From Engraulis encrasicolus (Eukaryota; Chordata; Actinopteri; Clupeiformes; Engraulidae), in the NCBI RefSeq assembly GCF_034702125.1, contig NC_085876.1, forward strand, positions 5,186,864 to 5,250,863: a stretch of DNA of 64,000 nt. Reading direction: 5' to 3'. This document shows, one piece after another, positions 31,826-42,400 of the stretch (its first letter is position 1; every line of letters begins with the position of its first letter). The position numbers and the translations under genes are program-made. The notes beneath the pieces were generated by a model. It made no database searches, had not been told where the DNA came from, and saw only the letters and a list, made by a program, of their open reading frames with translations.

Positions 31826-32700
31826 ATTGTACAAGAACGACCACTAGCTGGTGTGGCCAGGAGTGGCACTGCAGCTATGTCATCGCAGCCAAGTAGGCTA
31901 AATAATGAATGGGTGCCAATGGGGCTGTACGCTTCTCATAGAACTATCTGCCTGTGTGATTTTTTCCCTGGAAACAATGAAGTCGCATTCGATAGATATG
32001 AGTAAGTGAAAGCATTTGCCGACACGTTTGCATCTTGTCAAGTGTTAGATTCGTGAAAATGACCCTTATTTCAACTACAGCAATGACATAACATGTGACA
32101 ATCGACTTTACGGCACTACACCATTTGTTTTGTAGTTTTAAGTCTGACTTCAGATGTCGATGTGTTTAAAGTTATGTTAGGATTGTTGCGGACACCTGTT
32201 ATTTATTGCATTTAAGGTGGTGGAAAAGCGGCATGTGTACATGGGGTAAAGGAAATGACTGTGCTCATCCTTAAGAATTTGGGCACCTTCAATTAACATG
32301 TTGGACGGCGGTGGGGGGTTTTGAGGTGTGTGACCGTAGATGTCTCTGCTAGGATCAGTCAGAGTACGTCTCTTGTCAGCTCTGGTCGTGAATAGTCGCA
32401 GAGATTCCTCAGCCAGCAGGTATTAGCCGAATGCTAGCGTGTTGCAGGACAAAACTAACACGTCTTTGGGAGAACAAAGCCATGTCAGGAACCTTTAACT
32501 TCACTTCTAATACAACTTCCATGATAAGGTACAGAATGTGCACACATCTTTACAAACCAGAGAACAGAACCGTCACAAATCCCTGCTGAGCCATTTAGCC
32601 CAATAGGCTCCCATTCATCTTTTACTTGGCTGCGTTCGCCAACGGGGCTATAATGGGAGCCAATGAGAGATGTCTTTCTCATAGCTTAGAGAATCTCTGA
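31826..32700 (+). repeat. 870-bp repeat, copy 3 (uninterrupted)
   Basis: Runs from AATATTGTACAAGAACGACC to CTCATAGCTTAGAGAATCTC and matches the reverse complement of 4185-5060 throughout. Use this copy as the reference. No open frame of note, no terminal inverted repeats. Confidence 0.85.
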
Positions 32701-32723
32701 ACAGGTGGACAGATTTAGACCAT

Positions 32724-33268
32724 GGCTGTGTCTCAAATGCCGCACTTGTGCACTTCGGGCACTGTTTTTCAGTGCCTAGGGCGCTCATGGTGAAAATTTC
32801 AGTTGAGCCAGTGCACTGAAAGTGCCAGGATGATCCCCTAACAATGGCGGAAAAATGCAGTGCTTGAATGATGGACACTGCACGCACTAAACGGCGGCCA
32901 TGTTGACTATGACACGGAGGAAATGTGGCATTCAGTTCAGTAGAAGAGTTTGGTCAACAGTCTCCTAATTCTGTAAGTAATGTTGATGGGACACCAACCT
33001 TTTCATGCAAACCAAAGTATTGTATGTGTGATTGTTGTCCTTTGGGGTGAAGGACATGGAAATACAAGCACCAGACGCTGTGCATTGTAAACGGTAGCCA
33101 ACTCATATTTTGGCAAGCTAATGGCATGCTCAGCCGTCACCAGTGAGGGCACAGTGCATAGTGCTCACATTTTTCCTCGACACTATGCACTAAAGACCTC
33201 AGTGCACTGTGTGCACTATGCACTGACTGTCAGTGCACTGACAAAAGTGCGCCATTTGAGACATAGCC
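32724..33268. mobile_element. MITE with GGCTGTGTCTCAAATG ends
   Basis: Left GGCTGTGTCTCAAATGCCGC, right GCGCCATTTGAGACATAGCC, inverted. CAT on both sides. Sub-terminal CAGTGCACTG-like motifs are repeated many times near both ends. No coding capacity. Confidence 0.75.
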
Positions 33269-33555
33269 CATATCTTGAGTGGTAGAGTAGCAACATGGAT
33301 CTCTTGACAGCTCTATGTTTGAGTTTTTGGAAATAAATCCTGAAAAAAATAATTTCTACCTCACTCAGCCCCGTTCCCTGAAGTTCAGAAATTGGTTGAA
33401 AATGAGAAGTCGTAAGTCCCGTAAGTGATATTAAAATATCATCCTGAAACTTGACTAGCATTTTGTTTAGAGTGTTACATTTATGAAACAAATTCATTTG
33501 GAGACATGGAATCATAAAATTTTCCAAAATATGATCACTTCCTCTGTGGCCATTA

Positions 33556-33853
33556 AGGGTACATTCCAACATGCGACCTTGCTTCCTCCACTTGTGCTTG
33601 TGGCCTCGCCCCGCCTCCTGGCCCCTCCTCCGTGGAGAAAACAATAGCTTTCAGCTTAGCCACAACAACTTTTTGGGGATTGTTTTTCATTCACCTTCCC
33701 AATTGCAAATGGGCTAAATACTTTACAATTGAGCTTTTGCAAGATATTGAAATATAATGCTGTTGTCAGTGAAGTCATCATGACCTATTACCTCCTTGTA
33801 CGAGTCCACAAGCACAAGTGGAGGAAGCTAGGTCGCATATTGGAACGCACCCT
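33556..33853. mobile_element. MITE with AGGGTACATTCCAA ends
   Basis: Left AGGGTACATTCCAACATGCG and right GCATATTGGAACGCACCCT are inverted. Inner arms CTTCCTCCACTTGTGCTTGT and CACAAGCACAAGTGGAGGAA are almost perfect. 298 bp. Confidence 0.8.
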
Positions 33854-34599
33854 AAATCTGGCTAGTGTAATGGAGGCCGTTTTGGAAGCAGATTACAGGT
33901 GTTCTACAGGCCTCACCCCCAAATGTGGCATCACTGTAAAGCCCTAAATGTCTACTTTACAGTAATTGCAGATTGAAATAGGTTGCATAAAGTTTGTTTG
34001 AGATACATTTAGCAAAGTAATGTCCACTACAGTGGACACAAAATGAACTAGACTGCCTGTGCAGTCGCCTTCGACTGCTTAAGGTATATCCCCGAAACGC
34101 GACGCTTCCAGTCCCCAATCATTCCTACCACTCCCGTCCACCTTTTCATGAACGTTTATGATAAATACAAAATATAAAATAAATATATTTAATATCTATA
34201 CATAGATCAATGACGTGCAGAGGCTTAAAACCAAATGACTATTGTGAAAATGAAGGAAAAAACGGGGCAAATTAGGTACAGTGTAATAACCAGTGTAACA
34301 ATATTTAATACCACGTCATATCAGTGTGACACCATGTACCAATTTTGTACTTATATCATGTAGGCTATTTGTGTGTAAGTGGTATTACATGGTATTGCAT
34401 ATTGTTACACTGGTATTACACTAGTATTACATGGTATTACATATTGTTACACCTTTTATTACACTGTACCTGGTATTGCCTATTTTTACACTGGTATTAC
34501 ACTAGTATTTCATGGTATTAAATATTGTTACACTGGTTATTACACTGTAGGCCTACCTGATATGGTAGATTCACTGAAATGGTGAACCATTAAATTAAG

Positions 34600-35740
34600 G
34601 AGTTACCGGGCAAATCAATCCACCCAGTCAGAAGTTATGGGCCAAATAAAAATTCCACCATTTTGAAGGTGTTGACCTCCAAACTCGAATCAGTTCATGA
34701 ACCTACCCTGCAGCATTCACACACCAAATCTGGGACAAATCCATCCACCCTGTCAGACGTAATGAGCCAAACAAAATTTCGGCCATCTTGAATTCGGCCA
34801 TCTTGAAATTGTTGACCTCCAAACTCGAATCAGTTCATGAACCTACCCTAGAACATTCACACACCAAATCTGGGACAAATCCATCCACCCGGTCAGAAGT
34901 TATGAACCAAACAAAAATTCAGCCATCTTGAATTCGGCCATCTTGAAAGTGTTAACCTCCAAACTGTAATCAGTTCATGAACCCACCCTAGAGCATTCAC
35001 ACACCAAATCTGGGACAAATCCATCCACCCGGTCATAAGTAATGGGCCAAACAAAAATTCGGCCATCTTGAATTCGGCCATCTTGAAATTGTTGACCTCC
35101 AAACTCGAATCAGTTCATGAACCTACCCTAGAACATTCACACACCAAATCTGGGACAAATCCATCCACCCGGTCAGAAGTTATGGACCAAACAAAAATTC
35201 GGCCATCTTGAATTCGGCCATCTTGAAAGTGTTAACCTCCAAACTCTAATCAGTTCATGAACCCACCCTAGAGCATTCACACACCAAATCTGGGACAAAT
35301 CCATCCACCCGGTCAGAAGTAATGGGCCAAACAAAAATTCGGCCATCTTGAATTCGGCCATCTTGAAATTGTTGACCTCCAAACTCGAATCAGTTCATGA
35401 ACCTACCCTAGAACATTCACACACCAAATCTGGGACAAATCCATCCACCCGGTCAGAAGTTATGGACCAAACAAAAATTCGGCCATCTTGAATTCGGCCA
35501 TCTTGAAAGTGTTAACCTCCAAACTCTAATCAGTTCATGAACCCACCCTAGAGCATTCACACACCAAATCTGGGACAAATCCATCCACCCGGTCAGAAGT
35601 TATGGGCCAAACAAAAATGGCCACCTTGAATTCAGCCATCTTGGAAATGTTGACCCCCAAACGCTAATCAGTTCATGAACCCACCCTAGAGCATTCACAC
35701 CGAATCTGAGACAAATCCAACCATCCGTTCAAAAGTTATC
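34600..35740. repeat. 140-bp satellite, eight monomers in a 280-bp dimer pattern
   Basis: The landmark GTTGACCTCC or GTTAACCTCC starts at 34671, 34811, 34951, 35091, 35231, 35371 and 35511, exactly 140 apart, and again near 35649. From 34811 on the units alternate GTTGACC/CTCGAAT with GTTAACC/CTCTAAT or CTGTAAT, giving a higher-order period of 280. Each monomer has GGCCATCTTGAATTCGGCCA. Confidence 0.9.
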
Positions 35741-35761
35741 ACGTTAACACGAAAGACCTAA

Positions 35762-35876
35762 CGCGGACGGCGGACGCGGCGGACGCGGCGGACGCGGCGG
35801 ACGCGGCGGACGCGGCGGACGCGGCGGACGCGGCGGACGCGGCGGACGCGGCGGACGCGGCGGACGCGGCGGACGC
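35762..35876. repeat. (GACGCGGCG)n minisatellite
   Basis: About 12-13 units of a 9-base GC-only-rich motif, each with three CpG sites, in otherwise AT-rich DNA. Confidence 0.95.
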
Positions 35877-36085
35877 AAAACCATTACATCCCCGACGCTC
35901 CGCGTTTCGGGGATATAATTACCGGGTCTCGGGAGAAGATGTGTTTCAAGAGATGGGCCAAATTATACATGAATGTTCTCCTGCAAACTGTCTTGAGCGC
36001 GAGTTGACATTCTTGCCGTCAAATGAAAGCCAATCAGAAGGGAGCCACAGGGGAGCCGTTGTAGCCAATCGGAAACGAGAAACAC

Positions 36086-36497
36086 ATAGAGCTCGAAAGT
36101 GACGTCACTTCCCCTGATTTCATGGGACCTCAACGGCGTTTTTAGCCGAAAATCGTAGCATGTAATCCAATGGCGGTATTAAAATGATATTTCGATCCCC
36201 TTCGAGTTGTGCCACGAGGTCCATATATGTTGTTTCTGATATTTTTGCTTAATTTTTCGTACGAACCCCCAAACTTTTTAGAAAGCTGTGTTTCTTCACA
36301 TTTTTCATGCCGACGGCATCGGAACAAAACATTGATACTTCATGAATAATCTTTATCTAGCCTTTTAAACAGAATATTTGTAGCCCAGCGCATATCATGA
36401 CTGAGATCAGAAGATATTTACTCTCTACCATGTTGTTAGATGGTCAGCTTAGGTCCCGTGAAACGCGGAACTAAGGGGCGGGACTTTCGAGCTCTAT
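36086..36497. mobile_element. MITE with ATAGAGCTCGAAAGT ends
   Basis: ATAGAGCTCGAAAGTGACGT at the left, GGGACTTTCGAGCTCTAT at the right, plus inner inverse CATGGGACCT / AGGTCCCGTG. 412 bp without a coding frame. Confidence 0.75.
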
Positions 36498-36499
36498 TC

Positions 36500-37136
36500 A
36501 GGCGCAACATCGTGCGTAGCAAAGCACATGCGCGCATGCATCATTCATATTCGGTAAACACTCGATTCGGTATCATCGAATCTGTGGGACTACTATATGT
36601 TGCAATATACTGACAGCGGTACTGCGATATAGGTTTGTATAAGTCCTAATTTCGACGTTAGAGTGACTTTTTATTGAGAGACGAGGTACATCACTTCACT
36701 GGTGCAGTATCGAGTCACTTAGCAATACTGCTAGCAATGAGGAACCAGGAAGGAAGCTCAAACTGAAAATGCAATTTGACTCCCCTTGCCTAGGCGACAA
36801 AAAGCGAATGTTAAAATGTGTCCAGCCTTATCCAAATACGTTTGTCGTGAGATATATTAACGCACATTTAAGTGTAATATTGTGTACAAAACTGTTTATG
36901 GTACTATGGTGTGCTTTTTGCCTTGAAGAGGTTCGTCTTTTCATTGACAACGTCGTGTTTCCAAGCTAGAATTAGCTGACAGGTCAGTTAACCAAACCAG
37001 TTGATCAAAGCTCGCCCGAGCATACGCATTTGCAGGCGCTAGCTCGTTAGCCAAATTCGCCTGATTTCACGTCCTCGACGGTAGTTGTAGAGCTCTTGCT
37101 GGTAGCTAACCACGACGATTGACTTGCTGGCCTGTG
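36500..37136 (+). promoter_or_regulatory. thrap3: Probable thrap3 promoter and non-coding exon 1
   Basis: A strong donor, CTGTG|GTAAGTGT, lies at 37136/37137, with no donor-matched coding frame before it. It is followed at 39372 by an acceptor-bounded exon (TCTCCAG|ACAGG) holding the start codon 32 bases in. The likely reading is a 5' UTR exon ending at 37136, with the promoter upstream. The start of transcription is not resolvable. Inference only. Confidence 0.4.
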
Positions 37137-37140
37137 GTAA

Positions 37141-38047
37141 GTGTACAATCTCAACTAACGCTTGCTACTACGGCCTAGGCCACAACTTCGTTCTACGTTA
37201 GTAAATGTAGACTCTATTGGTGTATTTAGTGTTCATATTTAGATGTAGCCATTGTCTAATCTGGAACACGATGTTTACAGTTTTGATTTTTGTTTTGTTT
37301 TCATGTGTCGAGTACGTGCAAAATGGCTAACCCCTGTGGTCACCCTTGGACAGGACTTTCGATTAGCAAACCAGGGCATGGGTGCATTTCTCGAAAACAT
37401 TAGTTGCTAATGGCGTTAGCTACTTCGATTATTTCAATGCAACTTCCCATTGGCAGCTTCCCAAGTTGTTAACTGGCTAGCAACTAGCTGTACGTTTTCA
37501 TGAAACCAAAGGGAGGTGGTGAAACCCAACCCAGATCGCTAGTTTGCTACTTCCTTTGATAATTATTTAATAGATCTTATATGCGTTTGCACATTGTGCA
37601 ATATGTCACGTTGGGGAGAGCAAGTAATTAGTTATCAAAGGAATCTTGGCTGAGAAGGTAAACTCTGTTTCGAGATTGCACAGGGCTCCTCTACTGCATT
37701 AATGTGACGTGGAAGGTGGTTGAGCTTGAAGAAAGTCACTTCTAATTCTATTCTAGGACATAACGTTCGTAATATGACTTTTTCCGAGTGGTACTGCACT
37801 CTGGGGCGGCGCTCTGTGCAGAGCCAGTAAAAATGAATCGGGTCCCATGTCAACATTTGCGTTTTATGATCTGCATGGATATGCTCATTTCCTGGTTGAA
37901 ACACGTGCCACATTTAATAACTGTAGTTAAACCCATAACTATAGAAGCAGTGGCCTTTTCAACAATCTCTGAACACTTTCACTTTCTGCTTATGAGTTTA
38001 CAAACCAATGCTTTTCTCTCTTTCGGTTGTTGTTTTCACCTCCTCTT

Positions 38048-38112
<65 letters not shown>

Positions 38113-38770
38113 CGCGCGCGCATACGCCCCTCTTTTATTTTGCTACTCAGCTTTTGAAGCCATCTCTTGTCACTGCCCCTTAGATGTCACCATTTTCATT
38201 CCAAGTGCCTATTTGCTGACATGTGCTCTCTTGTGCAATCGGTTAACTGTATTGAAACATAGGGGATATTTGTTGAAACAGAAGGCATTGTCTCTACTAC
38301 ACATTTGGAGCTCCACTCAGGACTGTATGAGTAGCTTTTTCAATGGGAGCATAGATGAAAAAAAAAAGTAGGAGCAGTGCACCGTGAAATTTCTTGGCAA
38401 TTAGTTTTATTATTGTTGTTTTTGTATTTAATGTAGTACATAGAGTGCGATAGTCTTTACTGCAAAAAAAATATGTTGGTCAAGGTGGGTGGAGGGTTAA
38501 GCCCAATTTATGCTGAGAATCCAGATTGTCTGCATAGTGTTTAAGATGCCTTGTAGATTCCTCATAGAGTTGTCTGCGTAGTGCAGGGACTTTGCGCTCA
38601 TCTCCCAAAAAAAAATACTGTCTCTGTAAAGCTTTGCAGACAAACGCAGCAGCCGCTCTGATTGGTCCTCTCGACCAAAGCCTCTGCTCTGCTCTCGACA
38701 GCAAGCAACTACTTCCTTGTTCCAACCTTCGCCGTGTTGGCAGTTTGTGATGCAATGCAAGTTGATATTC
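37141..38770. other. Probable thrap3 intron in the 5' UTR
   Basis: No gene is seen. It contains a (CA)30 run at 38050-38109 and, at 38500-38700, a repeat-like stretch with TTTATGCTGAGAATCCAGAT and TTGTCTGCGTAGTGCAGGGA. Confidence 0.4.
38050..38109. repeat. (CA)n microsatellite
   Basis: About 30 CA units, followed by CGCGCGCG. Confidence 0.95.
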
Positions 38771-38815
38771 ATTACCTCCGCCAAGGAGGTTTGTTTTCGT
38801 TCGTGTTGGTTTGTT

Positions 38816-38859
<44 letters not shown>

Positions 38860-38900
38860 AGCAGGATAATTCAAAAAGTTGTGCACAGATTTTGATGACA
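38771..38900. repeat. Repeat with ATTACCTCCGCCAAGGAGGT hairpin and (CTGT)10
   Basis: The hairpin ACCTCC-GCCA-AGGAGGT is followed by TTTG/TCTG microsatellite units (38817-38856) and AGCAGGATAATTCAAAAAGT. The same order is common in fish interspersed repeats. Family unassigned. Confidence 0.6.
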
Positions 38901-38934
38901 TTTTGTGAGTTGAAAATGACAAAAGTAGAGGTGC

Positions 38935-39245
38935 ACCGACATGAAAAATTGTGGCCGAAACCGAAACCGAATAATAATTAATCACTTGGCCGAATACCGA
39001 AACCGAAACCGAATATTACACTTCAGTCAAAAGTTATCAAAAGTTTTTTTTAACTATTTTTAAATATTGCTTAAATCTATGGTTAACAATAAATGTTTTG
39101 ACATGTTTTTGAAAGAAAAGCAATGTGTATTTGAAGTCTTCAAATGTTAGAATAGAACTGAAATTAGTTTAATTAATGCCCATTTTCAATTCATTTTCTA
39201 TTCGGCCACTCAATTGGCTTTTGGCCGAAAACCGAAAGTGTCTTG
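38935..39245. mobile_element. Fragment of a repeat rich in GGCCGAAACCGAAACCGAA
   Basis: CGAAACCGAAACCGAAT-type motifs at 38953-39015 and their inverse-like TTCGGCCACTC / GGCCGAAAACCGAAAG near 39200-39238 bracket AT-rich DNA. Ends are not clear. Confidence 0.4.
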
Positions 39246-39403
39246 TGAGAGGACACAAGTAGTTACTTCAAACAAATAATACAAGTTTTTTTTTGGTCAT
39301 TCCAAGACATTGCCCAACCCTGTTGGGATTGTCACCCCTTTTTGTATAATTGACCTTTCTTCTTTCTCCAGACAGGTGTAAAGAGGAACGGTTAAACACA
39401 ACA

Positions 39404-42400
39404 ATGTCCAAACCCCCAAACCCCCAGTCCCACTCGCGCTCCAGGTCAGCGTCCCGCTCCAGGTCCCGCTCCTATTCCAGGTCCCGGTCCAGAAGTCGCT
39501 CACGCTCCCGGAAGTATCGCTACAGGTGACCAACTGAACATAAAAACAATGTTTGGTTGAGTAAATTAATTAATTTTTTTTTTACTATTTTGATGTAAAA
39601 ACATAGGACAGCAACTGAACCATACATTAAAGGGACACTGTGTGAGATTTTTATTTGTTTATTTCCAGAATTCATGCTGCCCATTCACTAATGTTACCTT
39701 TTTCATGAATACTTATCACCACCATCAAATTCTAAGTATTCATTATGACTGGAAAAATTGCACTTTTCATACATGAAAAGGCGGATCTTCTCCATGGTCC
39801 GCCATTTTGAATGTCCAAAAATAGCTATTTTTAGCTGCAAAAATGACTGTACTTGGACCATACTATAAAATATTTGTTTATTACTTAGTAATCTTTCATG
39901 CTAAGATCAAATTTGGCAATAGACAGCCCAGTTTCAATAAGCAGCATAGTTACAGTACCTTTTTTGACCATTACCTGCACAGTGTCCCTTTAAAAGAAGG
40001 AAATAGTCAGGGATTACACAAAGAAAGCCCTAAGGTTTATTTCCATTGTGGTCCCTAGATGGCAGGAAGCAAGGGCATATGGAAGCATGAGCATTCTTGC
40101 ATGAGTATTCTTACATACATAAACGCATGTATATATACATGCAGACGTACAGTACAGTACTACATACATATTCATACCAACATTCTCTTTCTCTCTCCCC
40201 CCCCCCCTTGATAATCTCTAGTTCCAGATCTCGATCCCGGTCCAGGTCTCATTCCCCGTCCCACAGCCGTGACAGGGGCTACTCCAATCGAGACTATCAG
40301 AACAACCGCGGAGGCTACCGTGGGGGCTACAACCGTGGCTTTCGGCGCCCTTACTACCCCAGAGGCAGAGGCCGCGGCTTTTACCCGCGCCGCTTTCAGC
40401 GTGGCGGCGGGGCCGGTAACTATGGTTACCGCAGCAACAACTGGCAGGGTGATTACAAGAACCGTGATCACCAAGGCCAGCACGACCCTTATCGCGAGCA
40501 CAGCCCGCGCCGTGGCCGCTCCCGCTCTCCACGTGGCCGCGGCCGATCAGGCAGTCGCTCGCGGTCGCGCTCCCGCTCGTACCGCTCGTCGTCCGACCGC
40601 TCGCGCCACTCCAGCACCTCCTCCCGCTCCTCCCGCTCCCCACGCCGACGCCGCAGTGGCAGCGGAGACAAGCGCGGCTCCCGCGACCGAAAAGAGCAGC
40701 GGCGCTCTGGCTCCAGGGCCAGCAAGGACGGAGGAGGAGGCGCTGCTGCGGGAGATGCTGGCGTCTCCACAGCAACGGGAACGGCCAACGCAGCCAACGA
40801 AGCCCCTGTTTCACTGGACCGGAGCAAGTGGAAGGGTCTGACTGAATACGAGGCTAGCCCCAAGCGCACCAGTCCAGGATCAAGGCCCGGGGCTCAGGAG
40901 GCAACGACGGGCCCCAGCCAAAAGACAACAGGCCTGTGGAAGACCATCGGCACTGCTGTGCCATCTGACCCAAGCCCTCCTAAGTCCTCGTCCACATCAG
41001 GGGGCGCTTCAGCCTCCACAGGGTTTGGGTTCTTCTCCAAAGCAGACTTCCGCTCAGGAGAGAAGACTGCCATCTCCACTGCTTTCAAGAAGTAAATATT
41101 TAATTTGGCTTCTCCACTTTTTTTCTGCTTTTTTCTACTTGTCTTCTGCTGTTTTTTGTCTAAATCATGTATGATGATGATGTATAATCATTTTTTTCAA
41201 ATTTGTCTAGTCTTTGCGCAGTGACAAAGAACCTTGGAAGAATTCAGGTTAAAATGGAAGGCCTAAAAACACTGCTCTTTCAAAAAGCCAAATTACAAAA
41301 AGTTGCCGCTGTGCTATGCGTTAAGTGGAAGTTGTTTGCAATCCCCATAATTTAGGAGGTGATGAGTTAACTGCTGTAAGTATGATCAGCCCCCATCCCA
41401 GGTGAATCATGTGTGTCTGTGGTCCTAGTTTGTGTGTTTTGGTTTTGGCAAGAAGGCAGCAGAATTGTGTGTTTATATGCAGTTCACTATCCCGGATATG
41501 AGGCATATCCCGGCTTTCACTTCCACTTATGATCATATTCGGGATAAGGTGTGTATATAAGCACAGACCGTTATATCCCAATCTACATTCTTGGCCGTTA
41601 CAGAGTTAAAATGCGTGTAGCCTGGATACCAGTGACAGCGTTCTATTTGAAGCCCTCGTATTCTGGATAAGGTGTTTACATGCATCAGTATCCCGACTTC
41701 TGATGGCATACTCCACCGAGCATATCCCGATATCTTAGTATCCCGAATAAGGACTGAAGTCGGGAAAAGGTATTTATATGCTCAAACGCTAATTCGGGAT
41801 ACTTAATATCCTGATCATATTCGGGATACTGAACTGCATGTAAATGCACTCATTTTTACAGTATGAAGAGGGCTATACTAAACTATGACTTACTATGAAC
41901 AAAGTGCTATGGCTTGGATGATGTAAGGGCTTTCATTTGAAATAAACCAAGTAGTAGTTAAGCATGAATTTGTTTTGCGAACCAAACATACCAAACAAAT
42001 TCTATCATGGCTAAATCAATGTTTTTTTCTTTATAACATGGTAATTTACATACATGCACTGAATACAACTGTTGCTATTGATGAACAATTGCGCCAACGT
42101 CTTGTTTCTCTTAATCCACCAGGTTTTTAGCTGAGCAAGGCAAGAAAACAGTTGAGCGGGAGGGTGATCCCGCGTCCACATCAGCCGACACAGAAAACGC
42201 GGCCGTCAAAACGCGCGCCACCCCGTCCTCGTACACCTCCTATGACCCCAGCCCTGGATACGGTGCCCCCAAGTCAGACAAGAATGTGCCATTCCTGGAT
42301 GAAGACCTGGACATGGAGTTCAACACCGCCGACAGGAAGAGCGAGAACAAGACCTTGCTCTCTGCCCGCGTCCTTGCCGAGGAGCGCTTTGGCAAGTGGG

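Larger units (their letters stand above)
34085..35917. mobile_element. Element with perfect 17-bp ends carrying satellite DNA
   Basis: TATATCCCCGAAACGCG (34085-34101) is exactly inverted at 35901-35917. Between lie a TGGTATTACA-rich stretch (34378-34550), a 140-bp satellite and a 9-bp GC-rich repeat. At the right end ATCCCCGA and TCGGGGAT (35888-35914) form a hairpin. No coding capacity; no target duplication recognised; family unassigned. Confidence 0.65.

Noticed and set aside
34893..35382. Two nearly identical 69-codon frames 280 bases apart
   Set aside because: They arise from the satellite period and have no features of a gene.
34600..35876. Regular spaced repeats resembling a CRISPR array
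   Set aside because: Units are contiguous 140-bp monomers without distinct spacers and lie in a vertebrate genome.
36142..36327. Basic 61-codon minus-strand frame
   Set aside because: Lies inside a MITE with inverted ends, no homology recognised.
40172..40869. Long frames in other phases over thrap3 exon 2
   Set aside because: Arg/Ser codon bias leaves all phases open; the + frame with correct splice phases and family motifs is the real one.
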